DNA of 64,000 nt from Mariniflexile sp. TRM1-10 (GTDB lineage Bacteria > Bacteroidota > Bacteroidia > Flavobacteriales > Flavobacteriaceae): positions 1,215,501-1,279,500 of the forward strand of contig NZ_CP022985.1 in assembly GCF_003425985.1 (NCBI RefSeq). The letters are read 5' to 3'. Every line of letters starts with the position of its first letter. Positions within the stretch are counted from its first letter, which is position 1. The position numbers and the translations under genes were made by a program. Under the pieces are notes generated by a model. That model was not told where the DNA came from. It searched no databases and saw nothing but the letters and a program-made list of their open reading frames with translations. This document shows, piece after piece, positions 53,693 through 62,800 of this stretch.

Positions 53693-54046
53693 ATATTTGA
53701 TTTTAAGGTTAATTATTTTTTCTCTAAATTTTTAAATAATACTTTAATCAAGACTTTGATATCAAAATCTTTGTTAGAGGGAAAAAATGGATAATTAACT
53801 TAAAATCGAATGCACACAAAAGCACACAGATTTTTTAATACTATTTTCTTGAGGGGTTTTTGACTTTACAGTCAAATAAAATGGATTAATTTTTCTTAAA
53901 TAGCAAGAGGGGATTTTGGGTGCTTTTAAGTACTGCTAAATTAGTATAAACAGCATTAGTAAGAGAAATAAAATCGATTAAATGAATATTTTTATCGACA
54001 AACAGACTAAGTGTGTTTTTATTTATGTATATTCAATGCAAAAATC
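53693..54046. other. 354-bp spacer upstream of the small lipoprotein gene
   Basis: There is no protein-like frame. An 18-bp dyad, TTTGACT-N4-AGTCAAA at 53859-53876, could be a regulator site. An AAATCGATT core occurs at 53978 but lacks the flanks of the pectin LacI operators. Confidence 0.4.
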
Positions 54047-55051
54047 CTACAAAGTGGAGTTGTTTTTTACTAGGGTTGTTTTTACAATTTTTGTTTTAAC
54101 ATCTATATCTTCCGATTTATTTTGAAGTCTATTTATTAGTAATTGTGCAGCACTGGCACCAATTTCTTTGGCATGTTGTCTTATAGATGTTAATTTAGGA
54201 ATTGTATGGCAAGCATCTGATTTACTGGCAAAACCAATGACCGACATATCTTTAGGCACTTTTAATCCCAATTTAACTGCGGTATTTATAGCTATAATTC
54301 CAGAAGCACTATCGGCAGCTACAACACCATCAATGGTTGTATTCTTTTTGAAAAATGTTATTATTTTTTTTTGCTGATCGTCTTTCTTCTTTATCTTTAA
54401 AACCAAAGGTTCATAAGTATTATTTTCTAAAATGGCTTTTTTATAACCTCGTTCACGCAATTTACCTACACTTAGACCATCTAATGTACTTATGAATACA
54501 ATATTTTTCCGTTTTTCCAATAATAGGCTTTTGGTTGCATTATATGTGGCGTCAAAATCGTCTACTATAACCTTATCACATAATACATCATGAGCCACCC
54601 TATCAAACATGACAATAGGCAAACCCTGACCAATAGTTTTTCTTAAATGCTCTATTTCATTTTTTACCTGAGTTTCTTCTGACAGCGATAAAATAAATCC
54701 ATCAACGCTACCATTTGCCAATAACCTAAGGCTCTCTTTTTCCTGCTCGAAAGATTCGTTAGAGATACAAGTAATAATGTTGTAACCATACTTAGTCGCT
54801 TCTCTTTCAATACCAAAAAGCACTTTAGCTAAAAAATGGTTTAGTATATCTGGAATGATAACCCCAATGGTTTTGGTTTTATTTTGCTTTAAACTTAAAG
54901 CTACTTTATTGGGTTTATAATTATACAATTCGGCAAGCTCTTTTACACGCTTAATGGTTTCTTCACCAATTTCTTCACTATTGTTTAATGCTTTAGAAAC
55001 CGTAGATATAGAAACATTTAACTCTTTTGCTAATTGTTTTAAGGTAACCAT
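54047..55051 (-). CDS. LacI family transcriptional regulator (second)
   Basis: The 334 residues have a LacI helix-turn-helix (VTLKQLAKELNVSISTVSKA at 2-21, NYKPNKVALSLKQNKT hinge) and a sugar-binding-type effector domain (IGVIIPDILNHFLAKVLFGI, GFILSLSEETQ, LPIVMFDRVAHD, GVVAADSASGIIAINTAVKL). It is divergent from a HAD phosphatase, with 168 bp between. The paralogue at 26393 differs clearly in the recognition helix region (AATVSRAL against ISTVSKAL), so its operator should differ too. Its regulon cannot be read from this window. Confidence 0.92.
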   Translation of the reverse strand: MVTLKQLAKELNVSISTVSKALNNSEEIGEETIKRVKELAELYNYKPNKVALSLKQNKTKTIGVIIPDILNHFLAKVLFGIEREATKYGYNIITCISNESFEQEKESLRLLANGSVDGFILSLSEETQVKNEIEHLRKTIGQGLPIVMFDRVAHDVLCDKVIVDDFDATYNATKSLLLEKRKNIVFISTLDGLSVGKLRERGYKKAILENNTYEPLVLKIKKKDDQQKKIITFFKKNTTIDGVVAADSASGIIAINTAVKLGLKVPKDMSVIGFASKSDACHTIPKLTSIRQHAKEIGASAAQLLINRLQNKSEDIDVKTKIVKTTLVKNNSTL

Positions 55052-55087
55052 ACTTGTTAATGTGTAAATTAAATTTATTGCAATTTA

Positions 55088-55201
55088 CAAAAATACACGT
55101 ATCAAAATAGCGGATAGAATTTAACATGACTAATTTTCATTAATAAATGAATCAGATTAGCATTTATCTAACATGTATTAAGTTTTAGAATAGTATTTTT
55201 G
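55088..55201. promoter_or_regulatory. Divergent promoter region, lacI2 / HAD gene
   Basis: TATTTTTG, a match to TAnnTTTG, occurs on the minus strand at 55095-55088 (for lacI2) and on the plus strand at 55194-55201 (for the HAD gene, 19 bp before its ATG). GTAAATT and AATTTAC arms at about 55063-55088 could be an operator. Confidence 0.45.
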
Positions 55202-55219
55202 TAAACATAATCTATTCTA

Positions 55220-56020
55220 ATGAATTTTTCAAAAGTAAAACTAGTAGTTTCAGACATGGATGGCACGCTGCTAAATCCTAACCATGAAGTAAGCCCACGA
55301 TTCCTCAATCAATTTAACGAACTGAAAAAGAGAAACATTCATTTTGTGGCCGCTAGTGGACGCCAATACCAAAGTATTCTGGATAAACTATATACCATAA
55401 AAGATGATATTTCAATTATTGCCGAAAATGGCGGTATGATAAAATACGATAATAAAGAACATATTTTATTAAAGCTAGCAACAGAAAATATTATTAAGTC
55501 CGTTGAAATCTTACGCCAAATAGATGGTGCTTATATTGTTTTATGTGGAAGGAAATCGGCATACATAGAAACTTCAAACCCTGATTTTGTTTCAAAACTC
55601 AGTAAATATTATTCTGAATTTCAAGTTGTTGAAGATTTAACCAAAGTTACCGATGATGATTTTCTAAAAATAGCGGTTTTTCATTTTGAAAGCTCTGAAA
55701 AAAATATACTACCTCATCTAACCACCTTAAAAAGCGACATGCAGATTATTGTTTCCGGTCAAAACTGGTTAGATATTTCGCATGCTGATGCAAATAAAGG
55801 CTATGCTTTAAGTATTCTTCAAAAAAAATTAGGGGTAACTAAAGAAGAAACAATGGTTTTTGGCGATTATAACAACGATTTACAAATGCTAGAACTTGCT
55901 CATTTTAGTTATGCCATGGAAAACGCCCATACCGAAGTAAAAAAAACAGCTCGTTTTCAAACCAAAAGTAATTCCGAAGAAGGTGTTGAATTAATCCTTG
56001 AAAGACTTATTACTGGTTAA
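55220..56020 (+). CDS. Cof-type HAD-superfamily hydrolase
   Basis: A 266-residue cytoplasmic phosphatase with HAD motif I LVVSDMDGTLL at about 9-19, motif II FVAASGRQYQS at about 40-50, the C2B cap in the middle and motif IV FGDYNNDLQML at about 213-223. Cof/YidA-type enzymes remove phosphate from sugar phosphates or flavin precursors. It is divergent from the LacI gene, which suggests a sugar-phosphate role and shared control. Confidence 0.9.
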   Translation: MNFSKVKLVVSDMDGTLLNPNHEVSPRFLNQFNELKKRNIHFVAASGRQYQSILDKLYTIKDDISIIAENGGMIKYDNKEHILLKLATENIIKSVEILRQIDGAYIVLCGRKSAYIETSNPDFVSKLSKYYSEFQVVEDLTKVTDDDFLKIAVFHFESSEKNILPHLTTLKSDMQIIVSGQNWLDISHADANKGYALSILQKKLGVTKEETMVFGDYNNDLQMLELAHFSYAMENAHTEVKKTARFQTKSNSEEGVELILERLITG

Positions 56021-56077
56021 ATATTATTTTAGTGAAAAATACTAAAAAAACCTAATCAATAAAGCTTATTTACGCTT

Positions 56078-56125
56078 AAAGCAAAAACAGGCTTAGTTAA
56101 GTTTAACTAAGCCTGTTTTTGCTTT
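56078..56125. terminator. Long near-perfect palindrome, bidirectional terminator
   Basis: A 23-base arm from AAAGCAAAAACAGG to TTAGTTAA (56078-56100) is fully inverted at 56103-56125, with only two bases between. It separates two convergent genes and has A/T runs on both sides. Confidence 0.88.
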
Positions 56126-56142
56126 TTAGACGTATAAGATTA

Positions 56143-56283
56143 CTATTTACCTAAAATTCTAAACATACCAGTACCACAACTTGGGCATTTACCCTTCATT
56201 GCTTTTCTACCATTTTTCATAGTAACTTCGGCAGCATCTTTTATCTCTTTTTTGTCTTTACATTTTACACAGTATCCTTCCAT
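56143..56283 (-). CDS. DUF5679-like small zinc-ribbon protein
   Basis: ATG at 56283 to TAG at 56143, 46 residues. It has two CxxC pairs, MEGYCVKCKDKKE and GKCPSCGTGMFR, and the family's EVTMKNGRKAMKG between them. Such proteins bind one zinc and are widely conserved in bacteria and archaea with no assigned role. Convergent with the HAD gene. Confidence 0.88.
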   Translation of the reverse strand: MEGYCVKCKDKKEIKDAAEVTMKNGRKAMKGKCPSCGTGMFRILGK

Positions 56284-56623
56284 GATTTATTGAATTTTAT
56301 TTTTATTAAAAATTAATTTTTATAAATGTAGGTTTTATTCTAAGTGCGTGCAAATAAAAAATAAATATTATTAGGTTTTTATGTTAAAATTTGTGCTTAA
56401 AAGGCGATTTTTTAAAAACATCCCCATTTAAAACCGCTATTTTCTTAGTATTGTCATAAAAATTCGAAGGTAAATAAATAGCTTTAAACAAAAAAGCATC
56501 CCAATCTTCTATAAAAAAAGAAAGCTTTCCATTGGATACAATTGAAAATATTCAATTTCACTACATTTTTAAGGTTTTAAAACCCTCCAAAAACAATACA
56601 GCTAATCTTCATTCAATTGGCGT
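56284..56623 (-). pseudogene. Remnant of a minus-strand gene
   Basis: On the minus strand a startless frame from about 56559 to a TAA at about 56390 reads SIVSNGKLSFFIEDWDAFLF then KAIYLPSNFYDNTKKIAVLN and ends FKHKF. The composition is protein-like but no start codon is present. The first part recurs, more decayed, at 57181-57233 on the other side of the next gene. The rest of this 340-bp gap is AT-rich with nothing else visible. The family was not recognised. Confidence 0.4.
56487..56534. repeat. Direct repeat flanking 56624-57055 gene, copy A
   Basis: AAACAAAAAAGCATCCC followed by AATCTTC and AAAGCTT...CATTGG. It matches copy B at 57181-57233 at most positions and in the same orientation. 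Confidence 0.6.
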
Positions 56624-57055
56624 TTACTTATTCTTATGTTTTTTTCCTTTGCTTTTGCCTTTTCTTGTGCTTGTGCTATTTTTTAACTGGTGAAACTCTG
56701 CAGAACCTGGTTTTATGCCAAGCTGTTTAGCTATAACACCCCAGCCCTTAGATTTATTTTTTTTATAAACAGTTAAAACTTCGTCCAAAGGAACCTTTGA
56801 TATCCTAGAAATTTCTAAGGATAAATATATTTCACCGAAAGCCATGCGTAAATTGGTACTCATATAATCAAGTTTCTTTTCTGAGACATTATAAGATAAT
56901 CTCATGTCTCTTCTAAAAGCGCTTAAATCTGTACGGGCATGCGTGTTTATTATATTTAGATCAGTATCTAATTGTACATTTCCAGTATTAAAGGATATCT
57001 GAGCTGAAACTAAATAAAAATTGAATGTAAAAATGAATAAAAATAGGTGCTTCAT
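56624..57055 (-). CDS. Small secreted protein with basic tail, unknown function
   Basis: The start at 57055 gives 143 residues beginning MKHLFLFIFTFNFYLVSA, a Sec signal; an upstream in-frame extension to 57163 puts 36 polar residues before the signal and is unlikely. The mature part has MRLSYNVSEKKLDYMSTNLR, then KKNKSKGWGVIAKQLGIKPG and a strongly basic end (KGKSKGKKHKNK). The helix pattern KGWGVIAKQLGIKPGS is seen in other flavobacterial small secreted proteins, but no function is known to me. It is flanked by direct repeats A and B. Confidence 0.7.
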   Translation of the reverse strand: MKHLFLFIFTFNFYLVSAQISFNTGNVQLDTDLNIINTHARTDLSAFRRDMRLSYNVSEKKLDYMSTNLRMAFGEIYLSLEISRISKVPLDEVLTVYKKNKSKGWGVIAKQLGIKPGSAEFHQLKNSTSTRKGKSKGKKHKNK

Positions 57056-57180
57056 GGGGTTATGATTTGGGTTAATAGAATCTAATGTACGATTATATTT
57101 TAATTTTGGTTTAGGTCTCGAACTATATTTGTCATAAGGCTTTTGGAATTTCACAATTAGCATAAGTTACACCCCATATA

Positions 57181-57233
57181 AAACAAAAAAGCATCCCCAT
57201 CTTCAACTAAGAAAAAAGGAAAGCTTCTCATTG
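57181..57233. repeat. Direct repeat, copy B
   Basis: AAACAAAAAAGCATCCC followed by CATCTTC and AAAGCTTCTCATTGG, the second copy of the repeat at 56487. The 57056-57356 gap otherwise contains only the tRNA terminator. Confidence 0.6.
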
Positions 57234-57315
57234 GTTTAGTGCCCAACTTGATTGGGTACCTCTACCTTTAGCAAACACGAGGTGTTTACTAACAACACAA
57301 CTTCTTTTAAGTGCC

Positions 57316-57345
57316 AAAAAAAGCCCTAATCCCTTAGAGCTTTTT
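57316..57345 (-). terminator. Terminator of tRNA-Asp
   Basis: On the minus strand AAAAAGCTCTAA and TTAGGGCTTTTTTT pair with one mismatch around a four-base loop, 12 bases past the tRNA. Confidence 0.8.
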
Positions 57346-57356
57346 AGCAATTTTAG

Positions 57357-57430
57357 CGGTCTGGACGGGACTCGAACCCGCGACCTTCGCCGTGACAGGG
57401 CGACATTCTAACCAACTGAACTACCAGACC
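57357..57430 (-). tRNA. tRNA-Asp, anticodon GTC
   Basis: A 74-base tRNA with acceptor stem GGTCTGG / CCAGACC, discriminator G and anticodon loop CTGTCAC between TCGCC and GGCGA, giving GTC. The T-arm has GTTCGAG. CCA is not encoded. Confidence 0.96.
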
Positions 57431-57510
57431 GTTGCTTTATTGCGGTTGCAAATATACATGCCTTTTTTAATATCTCAAATCTTTTTTGAAGTTTTTTTAC
57501 AACATTTTTT

Positions 57511-58440
57511 CTAAACAAACTTTTTTCGTTCTACCATGTATGTTGTCAAGATGTTATTAAAATCTTTATTTACATCAGCCTCCACATATTTTATCTTGTA
57601 TTGTAGACATTTAAGCTTTAAAGCATCAAAATAAGTACCCACAGCACGATTATAATTTTCTTTAATACTATCGGCATATAAATTAATATACTCGCCTGTC
57701 TCAACATCAATAAAACGTTTGGGCTTGTTATCGAAATCAAATTGTAATTCTTTCTCTTTATCAAACACATGAAACAAAATCACCTCATGCTTATTATATT
57801 TTAAATGCCGCAGCGCTTCAAACAACTTGGTTTCATCTTCACTTGTTTGGAACATATCTGTAAACAAAAAAATCATGGAACGCTTATGAATCTTCTCTGC
57901 TATTTCATGCAAATACTTATATGTTTCCGTTTGCTTACTTTTGGTTTTTGAAACAACTGCTTCACTTAAATGGTTCAATAACATTTGATGATGGCGCTCA
58001 CTTCCTTTTTCGGGTGCATAATAATCATACGCATCACTATAAATACTTAAACCAACTGCATCCCGCTGTTTTTTTAAAATCTGCATTAACGAAGCGGCAG
58101 CCAAAACCGAAAACGCAATTTTATTAAGATTCTCAATAGAAAACGTTTGTACCTCAGGATAATGCATCGAACTGCTATTGTCTATAATGATATGACAACG
58201 TAAATTGGTTTCATCGTCATACCGCTTGGTATAAAGTTTCTCGGTTTTTGCAAATAACTTCCAATCTATGTGACGTGTGCTTTCTCCTTTGTTGTAAATT
58301 TTGTGTTCAGCAAATTCTGCCGAAAATCCATGAAACGGACTTTTATGCATACCGGCAATAAACCCCTCCACTACCTGTTTTGCTAGTAATTCGAGGTTTT
58401 TAAAACCTTCTGCTTTATTTAGTTCGTTTTGTATATCCAT
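57511..58440 (-). CDS. DUF58 domain protein, MoxR-associated type
   Basis: The 309 residues match DUF58, a von Willebrand A-like fold: GFSAEFAEHKIYNKGESTRH and HIDWKLFAKTEKLYTKRYDD near 40-80, then the metal site IIDNSSSMHYP near 89-99 (DxSxS). These proteins usually work with a MoxR ATPase encoded next door, in envelope or complex assembly. No MoxR gene is in the flanking sequence shown, so the partner is elsewhere. Cytoplasmic. Confidence 0.9.
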   Translation of the reverse strand: MDIQNELNKAEGFKNLELLAKQVVEGFIAGMHKSPFHGFSAEFAEHKIYNKGESTRHIDWKLFAKTEKLYTKRYDDETNLRCHIIIDNSSSMHYPEVQTFSIENLNKIAFSVLAAASLMQILKKQRDAVGLSIYSDAYDYYAPEKGSERHHQMLLNHLSEAVVSKTKSKQTETYKYLHEIAEKIHKRSMIFLFTDMFQTSEDETKLFEALRHLKYNKHEVILFHVFDKEKELQFDFDNKPKRFIDVETGEYINLYADSIKENYNRAVGTYFDALKLKCLQYKIKYVEADVNKDFNNILTTYMVERKKFV

Positions 58441-58560
58441 TTTTTTGAGTCAAGACCACTTCGCTTTTGGAACAGTGAATAAAGATTTAATAGTCGCTTA
58501 GTATCGATACGCCATTTTAATTATTATAAGCAACAGCGTTACTAGTCTATTTTCTTTATT

Positions 58561-59103
58561 CTAAATAACAGCATCAACAATGCCATATTCAACCGATTCT
58601 TGAGCTCCCATCCAATGATCCCTGTTAAAATCTTTCATCACTTTTTCAAAAGTCTGACCACAATTATCGGCTAATATTTGCGCACTTAACTCTTTAGTTA
58701 AAATAATTTCCTTTGCTGTAATTTCAATATCACTGGCTGGACCACGCGCACCACCACTTGGTTGATGAATCATGACACGTGCATGTGGTTGTATAAAACG
58801 TTTTCCTTTTTGTCCAGCCGAAAGAATTATAGACCCCATAGATGCAGCAAAACCTGTACAAATGGTAGATACTTCGCTGTTTATGGATTTAATGCAATCG
58901 TAAATTGCAAAACCTGATGTTACATAACCACCTGGGCTGTTTACGTACAAATGGATATCCTTTGTTTCTAAAGCATCTAAATATAGCAATCTATCTATAA
59001 CGTGCTTTGCAGACTCATCATCTACTTGCCCCCATAAAAACACTTTTCGCTGCTCTATTAATTTCCTATCAATAACATCTTGAACTTTTATTTTATCACT
59101 CAT
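58561..59103 (-). CDS. ClpP-family serine protease, paralogue
   Basis: A 180-residue protein with the ClpP catalytic triad: Ser 88 in TGFAASMGSIIL, His 113 in MIHQPSGGARG and Asp 162 in NRDHWMGAQES. It lacks the longer N-terminal axial loop region of the usual ClpP (about 195-225 residues) and is not next to clpX or tig. It is therefore probably a second ClpP copy rather than the main one. It would form a barrel with Clp ATPases. Confidence 0.88.
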   Translation of the reverse strand: MSDKIKVQDVIDRKLIEQRKVFLWGQVDDESAKHVIDRLLYLDALETKDIHLYVNSPGGYVTSGFAIYDCIKSINSEVSTICTGFAASMGSIILSAGQKGKRFIQPHARVMIHQPSGGARGPASDIEITAKEIILTKELSAQILADNCGQTFEKVMKDFNRDHWMGAQESVEYGIVDAVI

Positions 59104-59124
59104 TTTTATTTAATTTTTAACTTA

Positions 59125-59344
59125 TAACTCATCTAAACTTTTCACAATTGGCTAAAAAATTGTCCTTTTGCACTCGCTTTTAGCCTTTTCTTCGTTCCGT
59201 AGCTTTTCCAACGCGACAAGCTGGCTCCTTCTCTAAAAAGGTTTACTAAACCTTTTCTTTACGCTCGGCCCTAACTCAAAAAAGTCTTCAATCGAACACA
59301 AAATAACTAATTTTCGCTTCAATTAAAAAAGTTTAAACGAGTTC
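59125..59344 (-). repeat. MITE-like inverted-repeat element, copy 4 (long form)
   Basis: A 220-bp element whose ends read GAACTCGTTTAAACTTTTTT (minus strand, from 59344) and the near inverse AACTCATCTAAACTTTT. It shares AAGCGAAAATTAG, GACTTTTTTGAGTT, GCTACGGAACGAAGAAAAGG and ACAATTTTTTAGC, in that order, with copy 1. About 60 bp of extra sequence in the middle includes its own AAAAGGTTT-AAACCTTTT hairpin. Confidence 0.7.
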
Positions 59345-59350
59345 TAAAAT

Positions 59351-59382
59351 AAAAAAAGGTTTACCATTATGGCAAACCTTTT
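59351..59382 (-). terminator. Terminator of trxA
   Basis: AAAAGGTTTACCA and TGGCAAACCTTTT form a 13-bp stem (one mismatch) with a three-base loop just after the trxA stop; T-rich on the minus strand. Confidence 0.8.
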
Positions 59383-59404
59383 TAGTTTTCTTTTTTTATA
59401 TCTA

Positions 59405-59722
59405 TTACAAAAGCGAATCAATCGCCTCAGTATAAGCGTTCTTTGGCGCTACACCAACTTGACGTCCAACGACTTCGCCGTTCTGAAAAACCAAAACAGT
59501 AGGTATGTTACGCACGCCATATTTTGCAGCAAATTCTTGGTTTGCATCTACATCAACCTTTCCAACAACCGCTTTCCCTTCGTATTCTTCACTTATTTGT
59601 TCAATAATTGGCCCAACCATTCTACATGGTCCACACCAAGCAGCCCAAAAATCTACCAATACAGGTTTACTGCTTTTTAATACTGTTTCCTCAAACGTTG
59701 CATCTGTTATTTCTAATGCCAT
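59405..59722 (-). CDS. trxA: Thioredoxin
   Basis: A 105-residue single-domain thioredoxin. The active site WCGPC has Cys 30 and 33, the cis-Pro region is VRNIPTVLVFQNGEVV near 70-85, and VDFWAAW precedes the active site. It acts in cytoplasmic disulfide reduction. A single gene with its own terminator. Confidence 0.97.
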   Translation of the reverse strand: MALEITDATFEETVLKSSKPVLVDFWAAWCGPCRMVGPIIEQISEEYEGKAVVGKVDVDANQEFAAKYGVRNIPTVLVFQNGEVVGRQVGVAPKNAYTEAIDSLL

Positions 59723-59899
59723 AATATTTATCTTTAAATTCGTATTCTATTTTAACAACACAAAATTAGTCAAAATTTTCACTAAAGCTTACAAGGTAAC
59801 AATTTGTTTTCTTTATACTAACATTGTTTTGCACTATCATAGATGTTTGGTCGCATAAAACTAGGGATCGGTTGTACCTTTATTTTGCATTCGCAGGAA

Positions 59900-62800
59900 T
59901 TAATTCAACTTAAACACCACATTTTCATACTCTAATTCATTTAATAATTCTTGACAAACTTTTACTTTTTGTTTTCTACTGGGCATGCTTAATTTTATTT
60001 GTTCTTTATTGTCATAAACCACAAAATTGAGCATCTGGCTACCTGGGTGCATTTGCAAAAGTTCTTTCAATTTTAAAACTTTATCTTCTTTTAAATCATC
60101 AATATTAAGTTGAATGGATAACTTTTTGGCATAATTCTCCATAACGTCGTGCAACAACTGGAAACTATTAAACTGCAGTCTTGGTTCGCTTTTCTTACCT
60201 GTATCTTTATTTACCCAACCTTCTCGGACAAAGGATTTTACAAATACAAAATTGTTCTGCATTAAAAAGTGCCTAAATTTCAAGTATTCTTCACCAAAAA
60301 TGCGGAACTCGTAACTATCAGTATAATCTTCTACGGTAAACATGGCCCATCCTTTTCCCTGCTTACTAACACGGTGTTGCACTTCGGTAACCACGCCTCC
60401 AAAAACCAACTCTCTATTCACATAAGCTTCTAGGTTTTTAAATAATGCTAAACTCGCATTACAAAAAGTAGTCATTTCAATTTTAAAATCATCCAAGGGA
60501 TGTCCCGAAATATAAATGCCTACTACTTCCTTTTCACGAGCTAATTTTTCCATGGTTCCCCATTCTTCACATGGTGGCACTTGCGGTTCTGCAATTTGTA
60601 CATCGCTAGCATCCCCAAATAAACTCACTTGAGCCGAATTTTCATTCTCTTGATGTTTATTCCCATAACGAATCGCTTTTTCCAAAAAAGTAATGCCATC
60701 GCCATCATCATGAAAATACTGTGCTCGGTGTGTCTCTTTAAACCCGTCAAAACCACCTGCCAAAGCTAAATTCTCAAACGCTTTTTTATTAGCAGCACGT
60801 AAATCGATACGTTTAGCAAAATCGAAAATAGATTTGTAGGGACCGTCTTTTTTTCTATTATCAACGATGGTAATAACGGCTCCATGGCCAACACCTTTAA
60901 TGGCTCCCATTCCAAAACGCACCGCATTGTCTTTGTTTACTGAAAATTTATAAAAAGACTCATTCACATCCGGCCCAAGAACATCCAATTTCATACGCTT
61001 ACATTCTTCCATAAAGAACGTAACTTGCTTGATGTCGTTCATATTATTGGACAACACCGCTGCCATATATTCGGCTGGATAATGTGCCTTTAAATATGCG
61101 GTTTGGTAAGCTATCCACGCATAACAGGTGGAATGCGATTTGTTGAATGCATAACTAGCAAAGGCTTCCCAATCTTTCCAGATTTTTTCAAGTATTTTTG
61201 CATCATGACCGTTAGCACTCGCTTGTTCTACAAATTTAGGTTTCATTTTATCGAGTACCGCAATTTGCTTTTTACCCATCGCTTTTCTTAATACATCGGC
61301 TTCACCCTTTGTAAATCCTGCCAGTTTTTGGGATAGCAACATCACCTGCTCTTGATATACTGTAATACCATAAGTTTCCTTTAGGTATTCTTCCATGGCT
61401 TCTAAATCGTACTCAATCGCCTCATCTCCATGTTTTCTACGGGTGAAACTTGGAATGTACTCCATAGGTCCCGGACGGTACAAGGCATTCATCGCAATTA
61501 AATCTTCAAAAACGGTAGGCTTTAACTCTTTAAGATGCTTTTGCATACCGGGTGACTCGTATTGAAACACGCCAACCGTTTCACCTCTTTGGAATAACTC
61601 ATAAGTCTTTTCATCATCTAACGGAAAGTTATCGGGGTCGAGTAAAATATTGTGTTTTGCTTTTACAATTTTAACAGTATCCTTTATTAAGGTTAATGTT
61701 TTCAATCCCAAAAAATCCATCTTTAATAATCCCGCTTCCTCAACTACGGAATTATCAAATTGGGTAACATATAAATCGGAATCCTTAGCCGTTGCAACTG
61801 GTACGAACTTCGTAATATCGTCTGGGGTAATAATGACACCACAAGCATGAATCCCTGTATTGCGAACAGATCCTTCAAGTATCCTTGCCAAGTTTACAGT
61901 TTTCGCCTCTAAATCGCTTCCTTCAGAAATATTCAAAAGCTGATTGACTTTCTCTAAATCTTCAGCACGAAACTTACTGCTCAATTCTTTTTCACTTAAA
62001 CCGAAAATTTTATTCAGTTTAGACATGGTTGGAATTAATTTCGCAATTCTATCGGCATCAAAAAGTGGCAAATCCAAAACGCGAGCCGTGTCCCTGATTG
62101 ATGATTTTGCAGCCATTGTTCCGTACGTGATGATTTGCGCCACTTGATTGCTACCGTATTTTTTGATAACATAATCCATAACGCGGCTTCGACCTTCATC
62201 ATCAAAATCTATATCAATATCGGGCATACTAATACGGTCTGGATTTAAGAAACGCTCAAAAAGCAAATCGTACTTAAGCGGGTCTATATTAGTTATCCAA
62301 AGGCAATATGCAACCACCGAACCTGCTGCAGATCCACGACCTGGACCTACCGACACATCCATATTTCGGGCCTCACGTATAAAGTCTTCTACAATTAAAA
62401 AGTAACCTGGATAACCGGTGTTTTGAATAACATCGAGTTCAAAATCCAAGCGTTCTATGACTTCATCTGAAAGATCTTCCCCATAGCGCTTTTTGGCACC
62501 TTGATATGTTAAATGACGTAAATAGGCGTTTTCTCCACGTTTACCTCCATCGACTAAATCTTCTTCATTCTTAAATTCATCTGGAATACCAAAAGCTGGC
62601 AATAAAACTTCACGAGCCAACTCATAAGCTTCTACTTTATCAACCACTTCCTGGATATTGCTTATCGCTTCGGGAACATCCTTAAAGAGGGATTTCATCT
62701 CTTCGGAAGACTTAAAATAATAATCTTGGTTAGGCAACCCATAACGATATCCACGTCCGCGACCTATAGGTGTAGCCTGCTTTTCACCATCTTTTACACA

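Larger units (their letters stand above)
59104..59404. other. 301-bp spacer between clpP and trxA
   Basis: It is filled by the MITE-like element at 59125-59344 and the trxA terminator at 59351-59382. No gene seen. Confidence 0.7.

Noticed and set aside
53970..53985. AAATCGATT core resembling the pectin LacI operator
   Set aside because: Only the central eight bases match; the TGC/GCA flanks are missing, so it is probably chance in AT-rich DNA.
59505..59858. A 117-codon plus-strand open frame over trxA
   Set aside because: It is antisense to the thioredoxin active site and continues into non-conserved spacer; no start context or family signal.
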